From JBBDWJ01 sp040902925 (GTDB lineage Bacteria; Acidobacteriota; Terriglobia; Bryobacterales; UBA6623), in NCBI GenBank assembly GCA_040902925.1, contig JBBDWJ010000080.1, positions 1 to 7,059 of the forward strand: DNA of 7,059 bases, written 5' to 3'. The notes beneath the pieces are model-generated. The model saw only the letters and a list, made by a program, of their open reading frames with translations, was not told the DNA's origin and made no database searches. This document shows positions 1 to 5,140 of the stretch, in pieces; position 1 is the stretch's first letter; the number at the start of each line of letters is the position of its first letter. A program made the translations under genes and the position numbers.

Positions 1-74
1 TGAGTGCGTCCAGGTCCTCCACCCCGGCCCTCGGCCGCGCATAGGTCAGGTTCAATCATTATTACCTACCATGG

Positions 75-133
75 GTAAAAACGTGACGGGAGGCTGTGAA
101 ATCATCGAGCACAGGAGTAAAAAAACGTGACGG
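75..133. repeat. Split direct repeat (GTAAAAACGTGACGG)
   Basis: The 15-base string GTAAAAACGTGACGG lies at 75-89. A copy with two extra A residues lies at 117-133. About 27 unrelated bases separate them. The second copy runs straight into the hairpin at 132-149. This is what one would expect if a repeated element had been partly duplicated or interrupted here. No transposase or integrase reading frame is visible in the first 230 bases, so the nature of the element is unknown. Confidence 0.6.
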
Positions 134-149
134 CCTCAATTTTGAGGCC
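132..149 (-). terminator. Hairpin followed by T-run, possible terminator of the padR/ADOP remnant unit
   Basis: GGCCTCA (132-138) and TGAGGCC (143-149) form a 7-bp stem with a 4-base loop. Read on the minus strand, the stem is followed by six bases and then seven T residues (complement of the A-run 119-125). It lies 80 bases past the stop codon of the ADOP remnant. The gap between stem and T-run is longer than in a textbook intrinsic terminator, so it may instead be just part of the repeat described at 75-133. Confidence 0.35.
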
Positions 150-229
150 CAGGAGCCAAAACCAGTCAAGATGAGCCCGGTAGTCCCGAGCCTCGGCGTC
201 AGCCATCAGCGGCGCAAGCCGCCATCTAC

Positions 230-529
230 TTACGCGGCCGGCCTCGGGGCCGCAGTTCCAAGCGCTGACCGGCGCGGCTGCTGGCGTAGCTTCCGGACGC
301 CATAACGGACATCCTGGCGCAGCTCGTTGGCGTATTCGGCGGGCAGGCGCATGGCGATGTCGGCAAGCAGGCGGACGAGCCCGCTGAAGCCATACCGCCG
401 CCACATCTCCGGGGCGGCGTCTTCGCCGAGCCGCTCCAACTCGTCGCCGCCGATCATCCGGAACTCGTGCGGATACGCTCGCGCTACCCGGCGATAGATC
501 CGCGTGCATAGGCGAACCCAAGGATTCAT
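230..529 (-). pseudogene. Truncated ADOP-type ABC permease (N-terminal remnant)
   Basis: The reading frame gives 99 residues from an ATG at 529, preceded by a good ribosome site (GGAGGAG, about 7 bases upstream). A longer in-frame extension to 583 lacks such a site. Residues 1-85 resemble the N-terminal prefix of acidobacterial MacB/FtsX-type permeases. Recognisable parts are the arginine-rich start, 'FRMIGGDELERLGEDA', 'WRRYG', 'LVRLLADIAMRLPAEY' and 'ELRQDVRYGVRKLRQQP'. In intact proteins this last stretch leads into the first membrane helix of a roughly 800-900 residue permease. Here it changes abruptly to a 14-residue alanine/arginine/proline tail and stops. No membrane helix, MacB periplasmic domain or FtsX domain follows, so transport is impossible. 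It sits 119 bases downstream of padR, the usual ADOP arrangement. A translated orphan peptide cannot be excluded. Confidence 0.75.
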
Positions 530-544
530 TTCGATCTCCTCCAA

Positions 545-580
545 AGCCCAAGCCCTCTCGGGAGCCCAGGCACTCTCGGG
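545..580. repeat. 18-bp tandem duplication before the ADOP remnant
   Basis: Two adjacent 18-base units lie at 545-562 (AGCCCAAGCCCTCTCGGG) and 563-580 (AGCCCAGGCACTCTCGGG), differing at two positions. They lie in the padR/ADOP gap, immediately upstream of the remnant's ribosome binding site on the minus strand. No function is evident. Confidence 0.8.
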
Positions 581-648
581 CACGCTGCCCGCGACCTGGC
601 GGCCGCCCCTCTAGACGGGCGCACGGCATGATGCCGGAAGGGGATGCG

Positions 649-1026
649 CTACCCCCGCTCGGGCAATGCCTCCGGCTCGCCGTAGCGGCCACGCTTTTCC
701 TGAATAATGCGCACAAGATCCTCGAGCCGCGCGCTTTCGGCGGCGAGCACCTGCTGGCCCAGCTCGGTGAGCTTGTAGTAGCGTCGGCGCGCGTCGTCAA
801 ACTCGGGCGCCGGACGCTCCTCCGACTCGGCGATGAGCCCTTCCTCGATCAACCGCTTCAGAGTGCCGTAAAGAGTGGCGGGCCACAGCCGCACCTTGCC
901 GCCGGTGCGTTCGAGAACTTCCTGCATGATGCCGTAGCCATGCTGCTCCTGGCCGGCCAGCGACAGCAGGATATGGAACCAGTTGGCCTTCAGCGGGAGG
1001 AACGCGCCAGCGTCGGATTTCGCCAT
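649..1026 (-). CDS. PadR-family transcriptional regulator
   Basis: This 125-residue protein is a typical short PadR repressor: a winged-helix DNA-binding domain plus a short C-terminal helix for dimerisation. Visible family marks are 'HGYGIMQEV' (residues 29-37), the recognition-helix block 'PATLYGTLKRLIEEGLI' (49-65) and the wing ending 'RRRYYKLTELGQQVL' (80-94). In Acidobacteria such regulators commonly precede ADOP permease genes and are thought to control them. Here the partner downstream is only a stub, so the regulator may now control itself or distant genes. The ATG at 1026 is the first start after a strong promoter and has no Shine-Dalgarno sequence. The mRNA is probably leaderless (see 1036-1065). 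Family assignment is firm; ligand and targets are unknown. Confidence 0.9.
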   Translation of the reverse strand: MAKSDAGAFLPLKANWFHILLSLAGQEQHGYGIMQEVLERTGGKVRLWPATLYGTLKRLIEEGLIAESEERPAPEFDDARRRYYKLTELGQQVLAAESARLEDLVRIIQEKRGRYGEPEALPERG

Positions 1027-1035
1027 GAATAAATA

Positions 1036-1065
1036 TATATATCATTTCATATGTATATGAGTCAA
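1036..1065 (-). promoter_or_regulatory. padR promoter with AT-rich operator-like spacer
   Basis: On the minus strand TTGACT (1060-1065) and TATATA (1036-1041) are separated by 18 bases, a good housekeeping sigma promoter. The spacer and -10 region are almost pure A/T, with CATATG and several ATAT steps, in a locally GC-rich context. That is suitable for autorepression by PadR. Transcription would start near 1029, only a few bases before the ATG at 1026, which predicts a leaderless or nearly leaderless message. Confidence 0.65.
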
Positions 1066-1256
1066 TCCCTTTCGGACAGAGCAGGCCCAGGCGGCGCCAA
1101 ACGAACCCAAATGGTCCTCTCTGGAGCCATAACCCGTTCGTTGTCATGGAAGTAGGGGCGAAAGTCCTGGTGCTCGCTGGACAGATTCCTCGTTTGGGTG
1201 GGGCCGGACGCGGCCAGCGTTCACCGCAGGCCCTGTTCGGCGGCCAGGTGTTCACA

Positions 1257-1300
1257 GGGGGTCTCGAGGGGTGGAGGGGTGGAAGCTGGAGGAAAGGGGG
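1257..1300 (+). other. G-run cluster, possible G-quadruplex
   Basis: Four runs of four or five G occur at 1257-1261, 1268-1271, 1276-1279 and 1296-1300. The first three are separated by only 4-6 bases. The fourth is 16 bases away, but GG pairs lie in between. The strand is strongly purine-biased, and a run of eight C follows at 1320-1327. A quadruplex is possible; no gene is close enough to assign a role. Confidence 0.4.
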
Positions 1301-1472
1301 AAACCTGTTCGCGGGCCGGCCCCCCCCGCAAGGTGCAACGCGCCACGGGCGAACTCGCGCGTCAATCCCTGAAAGGCGGCCCGGCCTCAGGCGCTGCCGA
1401 GGGAAGCGGACTACGCGCGACAAGCCGGCGCGCCGGTAGCACGGAGCGCAACCTCAGGCAGATCCCAGTCGC

Positions 1473-1506
1473 AGGCGCGTGGCCAGTCGAGGCGCGTGGC
1501 CAGTCG
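1473..1506. repeat. 17-bp exact tandem duplication
   Basis: AGGCGCGTGGCCAGTCG occurs twice, directly adjacent, at 1473-1489 and 1490-1506, with no mismatch. Partial copies of the junction (TCGCAGGCGC) flank both sides. It lies 47 bases past the end of the zinc-ribbon gene. Confidence 0.9.
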
Positions 1507-1553
1507 CAGGCGCATCGTACCTGAGCGCACGCCAAAGAACGGTCCGGCGAGGG

Positions 1554-1859
1554 CTACGAGCGGAACGCTCCCATCAGCTTGCCGAGGAATCCCGATTCCT
1601 TGGTCTGCAGCCGTTCGAGTTCCCCATCATCGAGCCAGAGGCCCTCGCAGTTGAAGCACTTATCCACGTGGATGCCGCCGAAGGCAATCTCCTCCAGTTG
1701 CATGCCGCACTTGGGGCACTTCATGTAATGAAGCTTGCGCTCGCGCTCGCGATCTTCCTGCTGGAACTGCGCTTGCCGCTCCGCGCTAGCCTTTCTCAGC
1801 TTGGCGGCCTCCTGCCGGACAAAGTATTCGTCTTCAGCGTCACTGGGCTTCACTGGCAT
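1554..1859 (-). CDS. Zinc-ribbon protein, TFIIB-type (zf-TFIIB) domain
   Basis: This 101-residue protein starts at the ATG at 1859, which has an AGAGGA ribosome site about 7 bases upstream. Residues 10-42 are a highly charged Glu/Arg/Gln/Lys stretch, probably a helix or short coiled coil. Residues 46-85 form the zinc ribbon, with ligands C48-x2-C51 and C68-x2-C71. It carries the family hallmark 'GLWLDDGELERL' after the second knuckle and 'GGIHVDKC' before it, matching the bacterial zf-TFIIB family. Residues 86-101 are a short Gly/Phe/Leu tail. These small cytoplasmic proteins bind zinc, but their role is not established, and the name does not imply transcription initiation. It is a single-gene unit with no partner on the same strand. 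Confidence 0.85.
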   Translation of the reverse strand: MPVKPSDAEDEYFVRQEAAKLRKASAERQAQFQQEDRERERKLHYMKCPKCGMQLEEIAFGGIHVDKCFNCEGLWLDDGELERLQTKESGFLGKLMGAFRS

Positions 1860-1903
1860 GGTGTTCCTCTCTGATCTCGACCGTTATATCGTAGCGCACT
1901 CTT

Positions 1904-1995
1904 GTACTGCTAGACCCGTGTACGGCCACGCCGCGTACTGTCAGACCCGCCACCGCTTCCAACGTAGACCCACACCGCTTCCAGCGCGTAGACCG
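1904..1995. repeat. Cluster of direct repeats upstream of the zinc-ribbon gene
   Basis: GTACTGCTAGACCCG (1904-1918) recurs as GTACTGTCAGACCCG (1935-1949). CACCGCTTCC followed by CGTAGACC occurs at 1951-1970 and again at 1973-1994. A shared core, TAGACCC or a one-base variant, therefore appears four times (1911, 1942, 1965, 1989), spaced 31, 23 and 24 bases. On the minus strand this reads GGGTCTA upstream of the 1859 start, so it could be a regulator array. It could equally be decayed tandem duplication. Confidence 0.6.
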
Positions 1996-2131
1996 CGGGC
2001 TTTCAGCGCGGTACTCTTTTCGCCAGCATGTAAGAATTACGATAACCACCTGAGATGGCGTCTTATTTTCCGCTCAAATCACCTCGTTTTAGACCATCTA
2101 TTCCCATCCAAATCAGCAGCGGGATTCCGCT

Positions 2132-2260
2132 ATGGACGAAAACTCCCAATGGCATCCGTTTTGCTATTTCCTCAGCATGACTGGCCGTAAGGAGCGACAA
2201 GCGGTCAAGGTCGAACAGTTCGTCCTGTCCGATTCGGAAGGTCTAGGAGGAAACAAATGA
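2132..2260 (+). CDS. Possible 42-residue small ORF overlapping the EF-hand start
   Basis: An ATG at 2132 opens a 42-codon frame whose TGA stop (2258-2260) overlaps the ATG of the next gene as ATGA. This is a classic arrangement for translational coupling. An in-frame TAG at 2090 limits the frame upstream. The peptide is hydrophilic after a short aromatic start ('WHPFCYFLSM'), with a basic stretch 'GRKERQAVKVEQF'. I recognise no family. The ribosome site in front of 2132 is weak, and the last codons double as the strong ribosome site of the EF-hand gene. It may be a leader peptide, a real small protein or chance. Confidence 0.25.
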   Translation: MDENSQWHPFCYFLSMTGRKERQAVKVEQFVLSDSEGLGGNK

Positions 2261-2559
2261 AGAAAGCGATTCTGAGCATGGCCGTAATGGGGCTTTTGAG
2301 CACCACCGGATTCCTGGCTTCGGCCCAGCAGCAGGAGCGGGAAAAACCCAAGCAAGGGCAACAGATGACGGCGGCCGACGTGTTCGCCCGTCTTGACGCT
2401 GACCGCGATGGCAAACTGAGCGAAGCCGAATTCTCTCGCGCCAACGCCAGCGCCAGCGCCGAGGAAAAGAAAGAACAGTTCAGCGAGTGGGACGCTGACG
2501 GCGATAGCAGCATCTCGAAGGCAGAATTCACCGCCAAATACTCGCCTAACGGTCAGTAA
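2257..2559 (+). CDS. Secreted EF-hand calcium-binding protein
   Basis: This 100-residue protein has a Sec signal peptide: Lys-Lys start, a hydrophobic core at residues 4-21 and a likely cut after 'ASA' near residue 23. A Gln/Lys/Glu linker follows, then two EF-hand loops. Loop 1 (47-58, 'DADRDGKLSEAE') has all canonical ligand positions. Loop 2 (79-90, 'DADGDSSISKAE') keeps the acidic ligands but has Ser instead of the usual Gly at position 6. The pair should form a small Ca2+-binding unit in the periplasm or outside the cell. The start is set by AGGAGG 6 bases upstream of the ATG. It is shorter than many bacterial EF-hand proteins, and no catalytic domain is attached. Its function is unknown beyond probable calcium binding. 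Confidence 0.9.
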   Translation: MKKAILSMAVMGLLSTTGFLASAQQQEREKPKQGQQMTAADVFARLDADRDGKLSEAEFSRANASASAEEKKEQFSEWDADGDSSISKAEFTAKYSPNGQ

Positions 2560-2562
2560 GCC

Positions 2563-2587
2563 TGACGGCCGGTAAACCCGGCGGTCA
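2563..2587 (+). terminator. Hairpin just after the EF-hand gene
   Basis: TGAC-G-GCCGG (2563-2572) pairs with CCGGC-G-GTCA (2578-2587) around a TAAAC loop. The 9-bp stem has one G-G mismatch and begins 3 bases after the stop codon. No T-run follows, so termination, if any, would not be a classic intrinsic event; mRNA 3'-end protection is an alternative. Confidence 0.35.
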
Positions 2588-2616
2588 ATAAGACTGTTTC
2601 GCCGTAATCAAGGAAC

Positions 2617-2645
2617 CCCGCCGCTCCGATCATCCGGGCGGCGGG
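2617..2645. terminator. Strong GC hairpin between convergent genes
   Basis: CCCGCCGCTC (2617-2626) pairs with GGGCGGCGGG (2636-2645), a 10-bp stem with one G-T pair and a 9-base loop. It sits between the convergent EF-hand and SnoaL-like genes, where a bidirectional transcription stop is expected. Neither side has a long T-run (CTGTT on the plus side), so the assignment rests on position and stem strength. Confidence 0.45.
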
Positions 2646-2750
2646 CTGTTGGAGGGGTGTTCTCCGCCGGGAACGCCCCTCTGGCGTTGCCCTTTGGCAT
2701 TCTTGGAACCCGGAATCGCCGTTCCTCCGCCGTCGGCTGCAAAACGCCTG

Positions 2751-3143
2751 TTAGGCCTCCTGTGCCTCTATTTCGATACCTAACAGCTTTCGATTGTCCA
2801 GCGTATCGTCATAGACTCGCCATTCGACTATCTTATTAACTCTTAGTGTAGCGGTCCAAATGGCCGGTCCCTGCAATCGGCTATCCGAGCAGATCGATTC
2901 GCCTAGAACCGTTACGCGTCCTTCTTTGGAAACGAAATGCGCAAAGGTATTCCGATAGTCCGGGAAGGCCCGAAAGAACTTTCCCCAGGCCTCTAACACC
3001 TTATCCTTGCCGGAAACGGCTTTGTTGGCGGAATCGATGAAAGTATGATCGTCCGTCATGAGAGCCGCCAACGCGTCCACATCCTGGCGATGGATGGCTT
3101 CATTGAATTCCACGACGAGCTGTTGTGCCTTATCGTTGTTCAT
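2751..3143 (-). CDS. SnoaL-like / NTF2-fold protein
   Basis: This 130-residue protein has the size and pattern of a stand-alone SnoaL-like polyketide cyclase/NTF2-like fold. A helical start, 'VVEFNEAIHRQDVDALAALM' (9-28), is followed by 'TDDHTFIDSANKAVSGKDKV' (30-49) and 'WGKFFRAFPDYRNTF' (53-67). The C-terminal beta strands run from 'GRVTVLGES' to 'EWRVYDDT'. Members are small cone-shaped alpha+beta proteins, including isomerases, cyclases and many of unknown role; the substrate cannot be read from sequence. The ATG at 3143 is preferred because homology-like sequence begins there. The frame stays open upstream to 3362 but encodes Gly/Ser/Ala/Arg repeats from tandem DNA duplications. The upstream ribosome site is weak (AGAG). 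Confidence 0.85.
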   Translation of the reverse strand: MNNDKAQQLVVEFNEAIHRQDVDALAALMTDDHTFIDSANKAVSGKDKVLEAWGKFFRAFPDYRNTFAHFVSKEGRVTVLGESICSDSRLQGPAIWTATLRVNKIVEWRVYDDTLDNRKLLGIEIEAQEA

Positions 3144-3184
3144 CGCGATCTCTGTTGTTGGCAGCCGCGCTTTCGATGCGGCCG

Positions 3185-3229
3185 GTGCTGACCCCAAACG
3201 TGCTGAGCCCGAACGTGCTGAGCCCGGCA
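3185..3229. repeat. 15-bp tandem repeat, three copies
   Basis: GTGCTGAGCCCGAAC is present exactly at 3200-3214. A two-mismatch copy precedes it at 3185-3199 and a copy diverging at its 3' end follows at 3215-3229. It lies in the divergent gap between the SnoaL-like and TadZ-like genes. The unit length is a multiple of three, so the upstream frame of the SnoaL-like gene stays open through it. Confidence 0.9.
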
Positions 3230-3282
3230 GGCTCCCAGCGACAGAAGCCATCATCCGCCTTCTCGTTCCCGAGGACACGGGC

Positions 3283-3314
3283 GCCCGCCAACAGCGATGC
3301 CCGCCAGCAGCGAT
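3283..3314. repeat. 16-bp tandem duplication
   Basis: GCCCGCCAACAGCGAT (3283-3298) is followed directly by GCCCGCCAGCAGCGAT (3299-3314), with one mismatch. Its sequence is unrelated to the 15-bp repeat 54 bases to the left. The rest of the 3144-3487 gap shows no gene and no clear promoter by eye. Confidence 0.9.
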
Positions 3315-3487
3315 GTGCGGCTGGGCGGGAGTTCGCCCCCGAGCGCCTGTCCTGAGGCGCAACCGCAGAGGGTACCAAGAGGCTAGTGTGCTTGGGAAAC
3401 TCGGTCTATGGACTTTAAGGGATACGTCGGCCAGAATGGAGGAGTAACCGCGCGTTTTCTGTTCGTCGAGCCCGCGGCCCTGGTGCG

Positions 3488-4675
3488 ATGCCGCAACAAG
3501 CCATCATTATTTCACCCGACGAGGTCCTGGTGGGGACGCTGTCCCGCGGCTTGGCGTCCGCGGAGGTCTGCGGCCATCCGACCGCGATGGGGTATTACCC
3601 CGAAATCGCCGAAATCCGCCAGATTATTGACGCCAGCGAGGCTCCGGTGGCCGTCGTGCTGTTCGATCTGGCCGGCCAGAGCCACGCACTCGAACTGATC
3701 CGCCGCCTGCGCGAGACGCATCCCGCGGTTGTGACGCTGGCGGTCGACCGGGCGCCGTCGCGGGCCTCGTTCAACGGCGCGACCGAAGCCGGAGCCTGGG
3801 GCTACTTGGCGCCACCGTTCGATATCGGCCCGCTGGCCGAGCATTTTCAGTTGAGCGAACACGCGCCGAACACCGCCCCTGCGGCGGACCCGGCGCCCGA
3901 GCCCGCCCAGACTGAGGCGGAGGCCGATGCCGGCCAGGGTCAGCTCATCAGCTTTATGCCGGTGCAGGGCGGCAACGGCGCCTCGACCGTCGCCCTGCAC
4001 GTAGCCCAATCCCTGGCCCGCGACCCCGAAGCCAAATCGCTGCTGCTCGACTTCGACTTTCACTCCGGAACGATCGCCTTCCGGCTGCGCCTGAAACCTC
4101 AACATACAGTGGCTGAGCTACTGGAACAAAACAGCTTATCTGATGAAGACTGGGCCCGGTTGACGACGGTTTCGAACGGATTTCACGTCCTGGTGGCGCC
4201 GCCCTCCAATACCGCGGTGACCGTTGAGATGCTCAGCCGCATTCCCAATGCGCTCGAATCGGCGCGCCAGGCCTTCCAGTTCACCGTTGTCGATTTGCCC
4301 GATCCGTTGTTTTCTTCGTCGCGAACGATTCTAAAAATGTCGGACCGGGTGTACCTGGTTTGCACGCCGGAAATCACTTCGCTGCACCTGGCCCGCCGCA
4401 AGGCGCAGCAGCTTCGCGACGCTGGAGTCGCGAACGAGCGGCTAGGGCTGCTGGTCAACCGGGTCGGCGCCTGGGGGTCGTTTCAGCCCTCCGAGGTGCA
4501 GCGCGTGGTGGGCGCACCCGTCGTCTGGACCCTCGACAACGACTACGCTTCCCTGCACCAAGCCACCCTGGCCGGCGGCCTGGTCGCGGAGAGCTCCTCG
4601 CTCGGCAAGCAGTTTCACGCCTTCGCCGACCACATGCGCGCAACCCTGCAAAACAATTCCGCCGTGCGCGCTTAA
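3488..4675 (+). CDS. TadZ/CpaE-like protein: pseudo-receiver plus MinD/ParA-type ATPase domain
   Basis: The protein has 395 residues. Residues 1-120 form a receiver-like domain ('IIISPDEVLVGTLSRGL' at the start, 'VVLFD' with D60 where the phospho-acceptor would be). The usual 'KPF' lysine is replaced ('APPFD', 108-112), so classical phosphorelay is doubtful. A Pro/Ala/Glu linker (126-150) leads to a MinD/ParA-type domain. Its P-loop is 'QGGNGAST' (160-167), lacking both lysines of the deviant Walker A (KGGxGKS/T), as is common in TadZ/CpaE. 'LLLDFDFHSG' (185-194) and 'FTVVDLPDP' (265-273) correspond to the switch and Walker B regions. TadZ/CpaE proteins place Tad/Flp pilus assembly at the cell pole. 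No other tad/cpa gene is visible. The ATG at 3488 lacks a good ribosome site; GGAGGAG at 3438-3444 is too far upstream, and no start codon lies between. Confidence 0.88.
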   Translation: MPQQAIIISPDEVLVGTLSRGLASAEVCGHPTAMGYYPEIAEIRQIIDASEAPVAVVLFDLAGQSHALELIRRLRETHPAVVTLAVDRAPSRASFNGATEAGAWGYLAPPFDIGPLAEHFQLSEHAPNTAPAADPAPEPAQTEAEADAGQGQLISFMPVQGGNGASTVALHVAQSLARDPEAKSLLLDFDFHSGTIAFRLRLKPQHTVAELLEQNSLSDEDWARLTTVSNGFHVLVAPPSNTAVTVEMLSRIPNALESARQAFQFTVVDLPDPLFSSSRTILKMSDRVYLVCTPEITSLHLARRKAQQLRDAGVANERLGLLVNRVGAWGSFQPSEVQRVVGAPVVWTLDNDYASLHQATLAGGLVAESSSLGKQFHAFADHMRATLQNNSAVRA

Positions 4676-4690
4676 CAGCGCCGGTCCTTT

Positions 4691-4730
4691 CCTTTTGCCA
4701 AAGCCGCGGGCCTTTTGCTAAGGCCGCGGG
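4691..4730. repeat. 20-bp tandem duplication at the convergent gene ends
   Basis: CCTTTTGCCAAAGCCGCGGG (4691-4710) is followed directly by CCTTTTGCTAAGGCCGCGGG (4711-4730), with two mismatches. The second copy contains the stop codon and last codons of the VOC gene (from 4718). The duplication thus reaches into coding sequence and also builds the hairpin at 4704-4729. Confidence 0.9.
4704..4729 (+). terminator. Terminator-like hairpin after the TadZ/CpaE-like gene
   Basis: CCGC-(G)-GGCCTT (4704-4714) pairs with AAGGCC-GCGG (4720-4729), a 10-bp stem with one bulged G and a TTGCT loop. GTTCTTTGT follows, which is moderately T-rich. It lies 28 bases past the stop codon at 4675 and overlaps the 3' end of the opposing VOC gene. 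A plus-strand intrinsic terminator is plausible. Confidence 0.5.
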
Positions 4731-5089
4731 TTCTTTGTATAGCGAGGCTGATAGAGCTGAACCCGAATGTCACCGGGCATGGTGAAGAAAGTGACTAAGC
4801 CATAACCCGCATCTACCACTTCGCCCACGAACTCCACGCCTCGATCTTTCATTTCCGCCATGGTTTGATCGAGATCGTCGCAATAGAAAGAGATATCATG
4901 AGTGCCCGATGGTGCTCCGTCATCCTCGGTTTCGCTGGAGGGATGGCAGCCCATATCCGCCTCGGGTAGATCAAAAATCAACCAGCCTTCCCCGACGTCG
5001 GTGTAAGAAAAGCCAAGCTTATCTCGCAGAAAGGCGCGGAAGGCCTCGGGCTGCGAGGAATAGAACATGGTATGAACGCCTTTGATCAT
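4718..5089 (-). CDS. VOC-superfamily protein (glyoxalase/bleomycin-resistance fold)
   Basis: This 123-residue protein starts at the ATG at 5089, with AGGAGG 7 bases upstream. It shows the two beta-alpha-beta-beta-beta repeats of the vicinal oxygen chelate fold. Repeat 1 has 'VHTMFYSS' (5-12), 'RAFLRDKLGF' (18-27) and 'GWLIFDLPEAD' (35-45). Repeat 2 has 'HDISFYCDDLDQTMAEMKDRG' split over 64-84, 'GLVTFFTMPGDIRVQLYQP' (97-115). Candidate metal ligands are H6 and H64. The glutamate usually found in the last strand ('ELYEP' type) is glutamine here (Q111), which may alter metal binding. Members include glyoxalases, dioxygenases and drug-binding proteins, and the substrate cannot be inferred. It stands alone, downstream of an unusual repeat array that may regulate it. 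Confidence 0.88.
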   Translation of the reverse strand: MIKGVHTMFYSSQPEAFRAFLRDKLGFSYTDVGEGWLIFDLPEADMGCHPSSETEDDGAPSGTHDISFYCDDLDQTMAEMKDRGVEFVGEVVDAGYGLVTFFTMPGDIRVQLYQPRYTKNPRP

Positions 5090-5140
5090 TGGCGATCCTC
5101 CTGATTCGCGCGAGTCGTGCTTTCCGCGCGATCGCTCAAT

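Larger units (their letters stand above)
1066..1553. other. Gene-free stretch of about 490 bases
   Basis: No reading frame here has a family signature, a convincing ribosome site or a plausible composition. The open frames are rich in Gly, Arg and Pro, as expected for chance frames in GC-rich DNA. What it does hold is a G-run cluster (1257-1300), a run of eight C (1320-1327) and a 17-bp tandem duplication (1473-1506). A structured RNA cannot be excluded by eye. Confidence 0.5.

Noticed and set aside
102..800. Minus-strand open frame of 232 codons covering the ADOP remnant and the padR end
   Set aside because: It lies out of frame over two recognisable families (PadR and ADOP), is rich in Arg/Pro/Ala and has no domain signature. 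It is a shadow of GC-rich coding DNA.
1062..1215. Minus-strand stretch without stops giving a fairly normal-looking peptide (includes 'DFRPYFHDNERVMAPE')
   Set aside because: No start codon at its head, no ribosome site and no family I can name. It ends inside the padR promoter. It may be part of a dispersed repeat, but this cannot be shown here.
797..1423. Minus-strand open frame of 208 codons through the padR start and the gap upstream
   Set aside because: It reads padR in the wrong frame and crosses its promoter; the composition is low-complexity Arg/Pro/Gly.
3512..4105. Long minus-strand open frame opposite the TadZ/CpaE-like gene
   Set aside because: Antisense shadow: the plus strand carries an uninterrupted 395-residue protein with clear domain motifs; the antisense product has none.
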